This document shows positions 1 to 13,100 of a DNA stretch of 64,000 bases, in pieces. The notes beneath the pieces are model-generated. The model ran no database searches. It was not told where the DNA came from and was given only the letters and a program-made list of their open reading frames with translations. The translations under genes and the position numbers were made by a program. The DNA is from Mya arenaria. Its lineage: Eukaryota > Mollusca > Bivalvia > Myida > Myidae. The stretch is from contig NC_069136.1 in NCBI RefSeq assembly GCF_026914265.1, positions 29,975,201 to 30,039,200 on the forward strand, in the 5' to 3' direction. How positions within the stretch are numbered: position 1 is the stretch's first letter; each line of letters starts with the position of its first letter.

Positions 1-3000
1 AACACTATATTCTACGTTAAAATAACTGTATGGAAATATCTTCATCACGATATTCACCAGGGTATATAAGTAACACTATATTCTACGTTAAAATAACTGT
101 ATGGAAATATCTTCATCACGATATTCGCCAGGGTATATAAGTAACACTATATTCTACGTTAAAATAACTGTATGGAAATATCTTCATCTCGATATTCACC
201 AGGGTATATAAGTAACACTATATTCTACGTTAAAATAACTGTATGGAAATATCTTCATCTCGATATTCACCAGGGTATATAAGTAACACTATATTATACG
301 TTAAAATAACTGTATGGAAATATCTTCATCACGATATTCACCAGGGTATATAAGTAACACTATATTATACGTTAAAATAACTGTATGGAAATATCTTCAT
401 CACGATATTCACCAGGGTATATAAGTAGCACTATATTATACGGTAAATAACTGTATGGAAATATCTTCATCACGATATTCACCAGGGTATATAAGTAACA
501 CTATATTCTATGGTAAATAATTGTATGGAAATATCTTCATCTCGATATTCACCAGGGTATATAAGTAACACTATATTCTACGGTAAAATAACTGTACTGA
601 AATATCTTCATCACGATATTCACCAGGGTATATAAGTAGGGTATATAAGTAGCACTATATTCTACGGTAAAATAACTGTATGGAAATATCTTCATCACGA
701 TATTCACCAGGGTATATAAGTAGCACTATATTCTACGGTAAATAACTGTATGGAAATATCTTCATCACGATATTCACCAGGGTATATAAGTAGCACTATA
801 TTCTACGGTAAATAACTGTATGGAAATATCTTCATCACGATATTCACCAGGGTATATAAGTAGCACTATATTCTACGTTAAAATAACTGTATGGAAATAT
901 CTTCATCACGATATTCACCAGGGTATATAAGTAGCACTATATTCTACGTTAAAATAACTGTATGGAAATATCTTCATCACGATATTCACCAGGGTATATA
1001 AGTAGCACTATATTCTGCGGTAAATAACTGTATGGAAATATCTTCATCTCGATATTCACCAGGGTATATAAGTAGCACTATATTCTACGGTAAAATAACT
1101 GTATGGAAATATCTTCATCTCGATATTCACCAGGGTATATAAGTAACACTATATTCTACGGTAAAATAACTGTATGGAAATATCTTCATCACGATATTCA
1201 CCAGGGTATATAAGTAACACTATATTCTACGGTAAAATAACTGTATGGAAATATCTTCATCTCGATATTCACCAGGGTATATAAGTAGCACTATATTCTA
1301 CGGTAAAATAACTGTATGGAAATATCTTCATCACGATATTCACCAGGGTATAAAAGTAGCACTATATTCTACGGTAAATAACTGTATGGAAATATCTTCA
1401 TCACGATATTCACCAGGGTATATAAGTAGCACTATATTCTACGGTAAAATAACTGTATGGAAATATCTTCATCACGATATTCACCAGGGTATATAAGTAG
1501 CACTATATTCTACGGTAAATAACTGTATGGAAATATCTTCATCACGATATTCACCAGGGTATATAAGTAGCACTATATTCTACGGTAAATAACTGTATGG
1601 AAATATCTTCATCTCGATATTCACCAGGGTATATAAGTAACACTATATTCTACGGTAAAATAACTGTATGGAAATATCTTCATCTCGATATTCACCAGGG
1701 TATATAAGTAGCACTATATTCTACGGTAAAATAACTGTATGGAAATATCTTCATCTCGATATTCACCAGGGTATATAAGTAGCACTATATTCTACGGTAA
1801 AATAACTGTATGGAAATATCTTCATCTCGATATTCACCAGGGTATATAAGTAGCACTATATTCTACGGTAAATAACTGTATGGAAATATCTTCATCTCGA
1901 TATTCACCAGGGTATATAAGTAACACTATATTCTACGGTAAATAACTGTATGGAAATATCTTCATCACGATATTCACCAGGGTATATAAGTAACACTATA
2001 TTCTACGGTAAAAAAACTGTATGGAAATATCTTCATCACGATATTCACCAGGGTATATATGTAACACTATATTCTACGGTAAAATAACTGTATGGAAATA
2101 TCTTCATCACGATATTCACCAGGGTATATAAGTAACACTATATTCTACGGTAAATAATTGTATGGAAATATATTCATCACGATATTCACCAGGGTATATA
2201 AGTAACACTATATTCTATGATAAATAATTGTATGGAAATATCTTCATCTCGATATTCACCAGGGTATATAAGTAACACTATATTCTACGGTAAAATAACT
2301 GTACTGAAATATCTTCATCACGATATTCACCAGGGTATATAAGTAACACTATATTCTACGGTAAATAACTGTATGGAAATATCTTCATCACGATATTCGC
2401 CAGGGTATATAAGTAGCACTATATTCTACGGTAAATAACTGTATGGAAATATCTTCATCTCGATATTCGCCAGGGTATATAAGTAGCACTATATTCTACG
2501 GTAAATAACTGTATGGAAATATCTTCATCACGATATTCGCCAGGGTATATAAGTAGCACTATATTCTACAGTAAAAATAACTGTATGGAAATATCTTCAT
2601 CTCGATATTCGCCAGGGTATATAAGTAACACTATATTCTACGGTAAATAACTGTATGGAAATATCTTCATCTCGATATTCACCAGGGTATATAAGTAGCA
2701 CTATATTCTACGGTAAATAACTGTATGGAAATATCTTCATCTCGATATTCACCAGGGTATATAAGTAGCACTATATTCTACGGTAAATAACTGTATGGAA
2801 ATATCTTCATCTCGATATTCACCAGGGTATATAAGTAGCACTATATTCTACGGTAAATAACTGTATGGAAATATCTTCATCACGATATTCACCAGGGTAT
2901 ATAAGTAGCACTATATTCTACGTTAAAATAACTGTATGGAAATATCTTCATCACGATATTCACCAGGGTATATAAGTAACACTATATTCTACGTTAAAAT

Positions 3001-3528
3001 AACTGTATGGAAATATCTTCATCACGATATTCACCAGGGTATATAAGTAACACTATATTCTACGGTAAATAATTGTATGGAAATATCTTCAACTCGATAT
3101 TCACCAGGGTATATAAGCAACACTATATTCTACGGTAAAATAACTGTATGGAAATATCTTCATCATGATATTCACCAGGGTATATAAGCAACACTATATT
3201 CTATGGTAAAATAACTGTATGGAAATATCTTCATCACGATATTCACCAGGGTATATAAGTAACACTATATTCTACGGTAAAATAACTGTATGGAAATATC
3301 TTCATCACAATATTCACCAGGGTATATAAGTAACACTATATTCTACGGTAAATAACTGTATGGAAATATCTTCATCACGATATTCACCAGGGTATATAAG
3401 AAACACTATATTCTACGGTAAATAATTGTATGGAAATATCTTCATCTCGATATTCACCAGAGTATTTAAGTAACACTATATTCTACGGTAAATAATTGTA
3501 TGAAAATATCACCATGTCGATATTAACC
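1..3528. repeat. 71-bp satellite array, about 50 units
   Basis: A head-to-tail tandem repeat of 69-71 bp fills the left edge and runs off the window. Each unit carries ACACTATATTCTACGG, CTGTATGGAAATATCTTC and GGGTATATAAGT. Units differ at a few diagnostic sites: CATCACGA or CATCTCGA, CACC or CGCC before AGGG, AAGTAAC or AAGTAGC, and a 1-2 bp length change in the A run. The last units (about 3420-3528) are the most divergent, as expected at an array edge. Open frames here are by-products of the repeat. Confidence 0.97.
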
Positions 3529-3559
3529 AGAGCACGTCCGTGATCAGAGTCCGGCAAAT

Positions 3560-3850
3560 CTCTAGAAAAATAATTACTCAGTATTTGTGGAACGAAAACA
3601 AGAGCGCTACGGAGCGAACACCAACGCTCATCTGTTGCCCTTGACCGAAGTCAGAGTTATGGGCCTTGCTATGCACGTGCATATTGTCAATGTTGACTGT
3701 TATACCAAGTTCCTTTGAATAACTTACACGGGGTTTGCGTACAGTTTGCTTGCCACGTGTCCCGGCGGCGATGACAACGGCAAAAAGGCTATCACAATAT
3801 CTCAACTTTGTCGTCGAAAAACAGACGAGCCAATTTAAATTAATGCGAAA
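3560..3850. repeat. dispersed bivalve-type repeat fragment
   Basis: The stretch has the look of an interspersed repeat found widely in bivalve genomes: an opening AACAAGAGCGCTACGGAGCG, a central ATGCACGTGCATATTGTCAA, and an end rich in GACGA/CGTCG. I recognise the pattern from general familiarity with such genomes and could not search. A 94-codon minus-strand frame across it has no recognisable domain and was not called. Confidence 0.45.
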
Positions 3851-5580
3851 ATATGTCAACATGACAACAGTTGATATACTACGCGGTCTGTATTGTTATT
3901 AAATGATGACCAAGTTTCAATAGTATATTCCGAATCAGTTAACAATCATAAGCAATAAAAAATCATCGATAATGACCACATGAATACTATGACCATGGTA
4001 TCATTTTCTCCATCAATAAAACTAAACAATATTCAGTATTGCAGAAATAAAGCCAACACATATATATAATGCAAATATGTGTACACCTGCGTAGCAGATA
4101 CACATTTAACATAAATAAGCTCTGATGAACTACAAGCGAAACTGGTTGGCTTATTAAAGAAAAGAATACCCATGTGATGTTACTTTTTTATTTGATTATA
4201 AAGATTCTTGAACCGGCACTTTACTATTATATATATATATATAGAACTATTTATGAAGAAGCAAGAAATGGTGTTGACACTTTTATTAGTTTTATAAAAT
4301 ATCAAAATTTGAAATCAAATAAATAGATTTCCTTGAATACATAAGTAGATTCCACAATCAATCAGAAAACAGAAGAGCATGAGATACACTGAACACTTGA
4401 ACATACATTTAAGGTAACAGCTCCTTTTGTCTCTATATTTATAATAGTAAACATTTCTTTTCTGTAAAATGTACACACTTGAATTCATTACATGTTACAT
4501 GTATTTCAATTATATAATTGATTTAAAAGACACCCTGATTTGAAAACTATCTATACATTGATCATGACTTTGTTCTCCCAAATAAAATATTTCCGATCAA
4601 AACTGGAATTAAGACTATAGCCACATCAAACAGCAGCTAAAATTCATTAGTTTGAATAACAATATCAAATTAGAAAGCTGAGGGAAATATTATGCAACTG
4701 CATTAAAAGAATCCATATTTGTTGACACTGCCAATGTGTGTTACAGTAAGAAATGATGGACTCCAAATATTAGTTCTGAATATCAAATAATTACAGCCAA
4801 TAGCTTTGAAGTCCTTAATCATAAAATTACATTAATGTTCCATACAATCATAAGTTCATTACATGTAATATGGTGCTTTACATAACTCAATTAAACAAGA
4901 GTGTCATATAGACGAAACATTGTGCACATAAAATCCCTGTAAGTAAAACTAGGAAATATTAAATGCCCCTGAACACTTCAAGGAAGAACTTGTCATGTTT
5001 TATGACAATGGAATAATGTTTACTATACCAATCCAACATCCTAAATAGACCAATATGTAAATAGAATAATAACAGACACACTCATAAAACACCTATCAAG
5101 AAATGGAAGAGTCAGTGAATAAAGAGAAGACTGCCAAGATTTCCAACATAAAAAAACAACATTGTTCATATAAGACATACAGACGTCATCACAGGTAACA
5201 CCGACCTGCTGTTAGGCAAGACTGATAAGGCCATTTATTAGCATGGGCTCAGAATAATAAAGAATGTATAACAACCTATAAGGTGATTCCATTGAGGGTG
5301 TGTGCACATGTCTATGACTGGTACAACATAACCAGACCACACAGTTCAAATACACTCCTTTAATCCGATGAAAACTCCCGATTCTCTTTTATTGAAAAAA
5401 TTTACACCAACATGTGCATTTATTATTTCCAACATGTTGTTATACTGTTATTTTTAAAATTACATACTTTCTTTCAAAAGAAATATCAAATTATTTTCCC
5501 AATACTGCATAGAATTTGGAAGTGAATTGTTTCTGCTATTTCTATCTAAGTTTGCTAGATGTTTCCTCAAACTGCCTGTC
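3851..5580. other. intergenic, no gene seen
   Basis: AT-rich sequence between the satellite edge and the 3' end of TPP2. I see no exon with conserved coding character on either strand. Part of it (from about 5580 downwards) may be longer alternative 3' UTR of TPP2, which is transcribed leftwards. Confidence 0.5.
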
Positions 5581-5586
5581 TTTATT
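5581..5586 (-). terminator. TPP2 poly(A) signal candidate
   Basis: TTTATT on the plus strand reads AATAAA on the transcribed strand, 78 bp downstream of the TPP2 stop codon. This is a plausible first polyadenylation signal. Further AATAAA-type hexamers lie farther downstream, at about 5390 and 5420. Confidence 0.5.
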
Positions 5587-5663
5587 ACATGAACATTACA
5601 TGAAAATAAAACAAATTATAGCAAAGATTGATGGTCCACATTTGAGCACCTGCAGTTAGGAGT

Positions 5664-8600
5664 CTAGAATGGTCGATATGCAGGCGGGAATTTCACCAGC
5701 AGCCAGTTGGAGAAGTAATGATGACAGTGATCCCAGCCTAGCTTCTCATACAACTAAAATAAAGAAAAGATAAAATGTAATTAGTCTGTTATTGGAATTA
5801 CTAAAAAACTGCACCAACCTTAAAGATGTTAGAAGATTACAAAGATAAACTGTAACTAGTCTTTTATTGGAATTACTGAAAAACTGCACCAACCTTAAAG
5901 ATGTTAGAAGATTACAAAGATAAAATGTAACTAGTCTTTTATTGGAATTACTATAAAACTGCACCAACCTTAAAGATGTTAGAAGATTACAAAGATAAAA
6001 TGTAACTAGTCTTTTATTGGAATTACTAAAAAACTGCACCAACCTTAAAGATGTTAGAAGATTACAAAGATAAAATGTAACTAGTCTTTTATTGGAATTA
6101 CTGAAAAACTGCACCAACCTTAAAGATGTTAGAAGATTACAAAGATAAAATGTAACTAGTCTTTTATTGGAATTACTAAAAAACTGCACCAACCTTAAAG
6201 ATGTTAGAAGATTACAAAGATAAAATGTAATTAGTCTGTTATTGGAATTACTAAAAAACTGCACCAACCTTAAAGATGTTAGAAGATTACAAAGATAAAA
6301 TGTAATTAGTCTGTTATTGGAATTACTAAAAAACTGCACCAACCTTAAAGATGTTAGAAGATTACAAAGATAAAATGTAACTAGTCTTTTATTCGAATTA
6401 CTAAAAAACTGCACCAACCTAAAGATGTTAGAAGATTACAAAGATAAAATGTAACTAGTCTTTTATTGGAATTACTGAAAAACTGCAACAACCTTAAAGA
6501 TGTTAGAAGATTACAAAGATAAAATGTAACTAGTCTTTTATTCGAATTACTAAAAAACTGCACCAACCTTAAAGATGTTAGAAGATTACAAAGATAAAAT
6601 GTAACTAGTCTTTTATTCGAATTACTGAAAAACTGCACCAACCTTAAAGATGTTAGAAGATTACAAAGATAAAATGTAATTAGTCTGTTATTGGAATTAC
6701 TAAAAAACTGCACCAACCTTAAAGATGTAAGAAGATTTACAATTATGTAAGAAGATTTTTTGTGCATGTGATTAACAGGCTGCCATATAGAAATTCTTTA
6801 CATTCCTCCGACTTGAATGTACTCTAATTCTAATACTTGAAACAACATAGACCCAAGATGTACCTCGAGTACTTTGATCCCAGCATCCTTGCTAGGTTTG
6901 TCGTCCCATTCTTTAAGGGTGAGTTTGAGGGCCCGTCCGTATTGCTGGTGAACCATGGCATGCTTGATGGACAACAGCAAAACCTGTAATGGTTCACATT
7001 ATTGACCATTGTAAATGAGCACCAAATATTAATTTTACAAGAAAGCATGTGCCATTTCTTGTTTTACTATTTGATTTCTCAATAAGCCACAATATTCTAT
7101 AGTTATGGCAGGTCAAGTACATTCTAAATCAGCATGTCATCTGTGGTTATTTACACAGATCAGTTATCAGTATAGCCCATCCATCTGTCTGTTGATGTTG
7201 AGCAAAAGGATGTACCATCTCAGTTAACACAAATATAAAAAATCTAACAAACTTGAGCTTTTTTTGCAATATCTACAAAAACCATCAAAACATAACTTTT
7301 ATACAGTAACTGTTTTTTATTCTGAGTATACAGACTGTTTTCTTGTTATATGCTGGTGCTAGTTCAGTTGCTAGTTAACAGTCAACAGCCTAGTAGCACG
7401 TCACTATGGCTCATACTCATCTCCAATAGACATTGACTGGAGATCACAATATACGAGATGTCAACCAACCTTGCTGTCTGTAGGTTCTACCCACTTGGCC
7501 AGCTCCGTGACAGTGGTGTCGAGTTCCCCCGCGGTGACACCCTCTACACTCCAGCCATTGAGAAGAACGTCTGCCTGGGCCAGCCCGAGCTTCAACAGCG
7601 ATGTCATTATCTCAACCTTCTTCTCCTCTTTCTTACTGCGTTGTGATAAATAAGACATTATATGAAGGGTAATTGCAAACAAAAAAATTTAAAACCTGAA
7701 GATGCCAACACATCTAAATTAAAACAAGTTCATTTCAGGTAAAACCACAGTGTAAAAACTGCCTTCAATTTGACCATCCCAAAAACTTAATTTGCAATAA
7801 ATAAAATGGTAAACTTTGGACTAAGAAAAGCCATAAACAACATATCTAGAAAGCTGATGCAAAACTAACGTTTTGATACTTGCAGCCTCAGCACTGTTGT
7901 CAGACTTCATGCCGAAGTAAGCGAGAACCGACTGCTGGTCTATCTTGGACAACACAAGTCTTGCTGTTTCTATGATCTCTGGTATACACTTCTCCCTGTC
8001 CTGTTCACCAAAGATAACAAGTACACATTTTTAGAGACTTTAAGCAGACTTTTTTCTTCTAGTTAGTTGCTTTGTTAAGAAATATAAAACTTTTTTTGTT
8101 TAATAAAAGCTTAATACAAATTCCTTTTAATATTCACAGCTGTCTTAAAGAATATGCTTCATATTTGGTTTATAAAAGGAGTTTTTTTGGTATTGAAATT
8201 GTACCATGAGGCCAACTTTTTACTGACATATCAATGTTAAGACTGCATTGATTGTAATAAAATCACATGTATAATTTAGTATATTTCATCAGGATACCTT
8301 TTCACTATCTATAGCATTAAGCCTGGCTATGTACAGTGGTATATGGTCCTCAAATTCTGCCTTCAATTCTCGATACAATGTGTGGCCTATATCCAGTCTG
8401 GAGGGGAAACGGAAATTAGTTTAGTTATATAGGTAATTTTTTTAAAATCCAATTTGTTTATTTCAAATGTTTATTTTGGTATTGAATAAATCAAGCAACA
8501 GCATCCTGTCCACAACTCCCTTGCTGGTGATAACTACAACAGTATCTCCTCCACAACTACGGTGCTGATGATAATAACAACAGCATCCTGCCCACAACTC

Positions 8601-10103
8601 TGGTGCAGATGATAACTACAACAACATCCTGTCCACAATTCCCTTACTGATGATTACTACAACAGCATGTTGCACACAACTCCAGTGCTGATGATAATAA
8701 CAACAACATCCTGCCCACAACTCCCTTACTGAGGATAACTACAACAGCATGCTGTCCAGATAACTACAACTGAATGTTCTGCATAACTGCCTTTAAATAC
8801 TGATGATAACTACAACAACAGGAGTATGAAAATAACATATGATTTTCTTCCTAAAAGCAGGAGTGTATTAAACAGCAGTAAGGCCTGCTTCAATAGTTCT
8901 CTGATGGCTAACAACATGAACCTACTTAGATAGCCAGGAAATTTTGAGATCACGTTGAGCTTCCATGAACTTCTCCTCCATGGATTTAGATTTCTCCTCA
9001 GAGTTCTCCCCCTTGTCTTTGTCCTTGCCATTTGCAGACTTGCTCGCCTTCTTGCCAGCTTCAGTTATCACATATTTGAACGGTATTGCACTCTGAAACA
9101 TACAAAGTCAAACATGCAGTCTTTTTTAAATTAAAATTAATTGAACGAATGTATCAACAGAGGAATCACCATGATTTAGCAAGGGCTCAAAGAACCTAAG
9201 TGAACAACACTAATCTGAGGATTTTGACCTAGTCTGATCAAATGCTTCACAAAGCTTGATGAGTGATACTTCATGTTTTGCCAATATGTTATGTTCTTCT
9301 ACTTGTTAAACATCATCAAAGTTCAAGATGGCAAGCAGGGCTAAGTATTTCTTTACAAATTACAAATCCTACATACAGCCTTTTTAGCCGGTTCCTCCTT
9401 CAGTAGAGTGAGTGTGCCTGAGAGATAAGAGCCCGGTGTCGCAGTCTTCGCCAAGGGTACCCTGCAAACAAGAATCCATTATTCTTTGAACTTTTCATGA
9501 ATAATAATTCTTTCTCAAACAGAGCATACAAAACAACACCAATGATAAACAAAACTATGAATGCATAAGTACTTTAATCATATTTTACGAAAGAAAAATA
9601 TAGGCTCATAATTCTAGCAAATATTAAAGATGCACTCTTACTCCCAAAAAAGATTTACCAATCACTTAATATTTCAGCACTTTGTGCTATTAAATACACA
9701 GTCACAATCTTGTCATCAGTTCTTACTATTTTCCATAAATGCATTATTTAGTAAGTAGTTAAAAGGTTTATCACTCAAAATTGATGTTTGTTATACATTT
9801 GTATGCATTGATTTTGAATAAGAATGTCACTTTAAGATAACAACATGTAAGCTCTCACTTGTCATCTGGTATTACTGCGGTAAAGACAGAAATAAGATCC
9901 ATGCGCTTCAATGAGAGAGAGTTGATCTTCTTCCCTCCACTGAGCGCGCCCTGCCAGGTGCCATACAGGTCAAAGGTCAGTGGGCTGGATAACTTGTAGT
10001 TCATAAGGAGCACAGCAGACTTGACACGCTCCAGGGTGCTTTTCTTGTCATGTCGGATTTGGAACAGTACCGTATAGTCTCCCTTGTCCAGCTTCACATT
10101 GTA
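5664..10103 (-). CDS. TPP2: TPP2 exons 20-27: C-terminal helical part
   Basis: Predicted coding exons: 10103-9859, 9461-9377, 9092-8926, 8397-8298, 8000-7870, 7635-7470, 6983-6864, 5753-5664. Landmarks are [14 protein letters not shown] and VIPDDK (exon 20), [12 protein letters not shown] (21), the lysine/glutamate-rich linker then [10 protein letters not shown] (22), [12 protein letters not shown] (23), [15 protein letters not shown] (24), GLAQADVLL (25), [15 protein letters not shown] (26) and the terminal [15 protein letters not shown] (27). This half builds the helical scaffold through which TPP2 dimers stack into spindles in known structures. Exon 27 follows directly on a 75-bp minisatellite that occupies much of intron 26. 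Confidence 0.92.
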
Positions 10104-13100
10104 CTGTATATGGGAAAAGAAAATACTTACATAAGGCACTACCTTTCAATATAATTGACATAAAACGTTTCCCCTAAATAAAATAAATTTACTTTTCCTT
10201 TTTTTATCATTTTTGTTGCTAAATGGATACAAAAAAAACTTCACCAACATTACCAGTAATATTTTATTTTACAATATGAGGTCCTCAGCAGATTAGTTTA
10301 CAGCAAAACAGAATGAATGTTGCAAGATTGGCTGTATAAACGCTAACTCAAATTTCTTTTTAAATATCTTTGAACAATTTCTAGCCTTATAGTATGAGAC
10401 GAGTGTTATATATATAACAAGCGAAACAACAAACAAAAGCGTAGCATGCAAATACAATTTGTCTGTTTTTCTCCGTTAATGAGAACAAAATACTTTTTAC
10501 CAACAAAGCTGTCACTAGGAAATAGCAAGTACAATTCATCATTTATGCATGTCAATTTTTAGCCGGAAATAAGATCTTGCATGATTTATCGAAATCCGTA
10601 TTATTTTGAGTGATGCTTAACAATTAAATTTCTTTCATCACAAGATTGAAAACACCCTGGCTACATGCATTATATACACCGACATTTCTTGTGAAAAACA
10701 GACAGACTTAAAACGAGGCAGAAACAAAGCGCTGAAGTTTACATGTTTTTTAACCTGGTGAGGGTAGGCATCTCCAGAGCCAAGCAGCTGTTTGTTGGAG
10801 TCAAAGAGCATCCAGATCTGGGACTCGTACTCACACTCGTACAGTAGGTCGCTGAGCACTGACAGGTCTGGGGTAACCTCCACGGTCTTAGACTGAAATG
10901 GAAAGAGGAGAAAAGTGTATAGTTTTAATTTTTATAACTTTTTTTTTAAGTTGGTACATTTTATTATAAAAATATCCTTCTAATGAAGACAGTAGTTATT
11001 AAGAGGCAGGAAACCAACAGTACTAAAGATTGTTTGGTGCTTAATTTAGCCTCAGGTTTAATTTCTGCATTTCAATAGAAAATTTGTAATATCCTAACCA
11101 TGCAAACATGCTTTTTAACAAAACCTTAAATTCTTAAAATTTCACAAAGGGATAAAAAAACATAAACTTACCACAGAGAATTTGTACGTAAGTTCGAGAG
11201 AGTATATCTGTCGACCCTCGGGTAGAGTATCCCTGGTCCCAGCCAGACACCTGATCTTGTTATCAATGGGGCGGAGGGGCACAGAGAGGGTTTTCAGGGA
11301 TACGGAGGGGCTCACATCCTCCGTCTTCAGGTAGGAGCGGAGATCAAACCTACACACACTGTCACCTGCATGCTGCAATTAAAGAGGGTTTTAATAACAG
11401 ACACAACATAAGACAGCCTTTATCTTCAATACCAGGTAGTGCACATTACTTCGACAAACAATGCATGACTGGACCAAAATTTCTTCTGTACAATAACATC
11501 AAAGAAATTGAGGATGGAGATATTTACATTTACGCATGCCAATGCTCTTTATGAGGACATGAAATTCAATTTCAATGATAAATATGTGGGTTTTTGGTAA
11601 AGTTTGTGGCCAGGCTTGTGTACTTTTAATCATCAATATAGTAACGTTATCTTGAGATGACTTGATCTTATTTTTCATGCAGAGTCACCTATTTGGGATA
11701 ATTAAAAAATGTGTAGATATGACACTATACTATTCTAGTAAATGTTGCCAAGGAACATAAGGGTATGAAACAAGGAGTGCTAATGCACTTGTAAAATATT
11801 TTAAACAAAGTTTGCATGAAACAAATTTCACATGAAACACAAATCAATATTTGAATGTTACCATAAATGTTAAAATACTTTATGGGCTTGAGAGCCATGG
11901 TAAAACAATAGCAACATTAAAATCCCTTAAAATGTCATACAACATCTTTGCCATAAAATGCTGTTTATTCCTAACATTCATCCCTGACACGTTATCATTT
12001 TTTTTATTTGATATGAATGTGCATAAATGTTTTGATTTTTTCCAAATAAGTTATAAATTGAATCAACTTCTAGCTTAAATCAAAAAGTCTTTGCACTTGA
12101 AACTGTTTTAAAAGCGCCTTAGAGGGCTTTCATGAGCGTTGCGCAAAACACAATATAAATCAAATAATAAGACATGAGCAATAGAGGAAAAAATCCAAAT
12201 AGGAGGTTTGAACTACAACTAACTGATCTTTATCGTTCAATGATATAAAATTATGAAGAAAACAATTACATAACCATAACAAAAATATGGGCAGAATACA
12301 GGTTATAAAATAAATAGCATTCATTTTTTTACTTCACGAATCTATGATGTGTTGAAGTGTTTCATGCCGAAAGGGTTGCTTGTTACAAACTGCACATAGA
12401 AAAGCTTTAAATCAATATTTTTGAATAAAATGTTCAATACTTCTTCACAATATATTGAATTATTCACATTAATAATTTGTGGAATAAATTTGCTCCTGTC
12501 CACAAACTTTGAGAACAGCCCTCTTACATTAAATACTAAAACATTATTGAACTTGAAACAGAAAATGATTAATAAATGCATGAGGTTATGATATGCTGTG
12601 ACTGTGACTATGAAAATCAACTCTCTTTTTTCATCTTATAACGACAAATATCTACAAGGTGTTGGAATAAAATAATATTAAGCAACTTATCACAAATACT
12701 CTAGCCCAATGTCTCAAAGCAATCTCCGGTCTTCTATAACAAAATCAAGCAAGTACATCATTATTTATTTTGGTTAATTGTGATATGTTTTCTATTTAAA
12801 CTAAATTATTAAAAAGATAATCAGAAACAACTTTTTATGAAATCCAGTTTAAGCGAGTCATTTTGCTATATCACGCCTCCAACAAAAATGATGCAACACC
12901 ATTGGTCCAGAACTAGTCAAGGGGTGACCTCATATTTTTCCATATTGGGTCACGAAATTTATATCATAAATGGCGTCTATTTTCCAATTCCTATGAATAT
13001 TCTGATGAATAACTGGATGTCAACGTGATGTATACGTTACAGGTTTAGTAGGTTACTAGGTATGGGATATATGGGGCACAGATAACTATGAATATGGTTT

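Noticed and set aside
5746..6767. 223- and 128-codon minus-strand frames with a 25-residue repeat
   Set aside because: They are a product of the 75-bp minisatellite inside TPP2 intron 26. There is no start context and no domain, and the true splice site to exon 27 lies within the frame.
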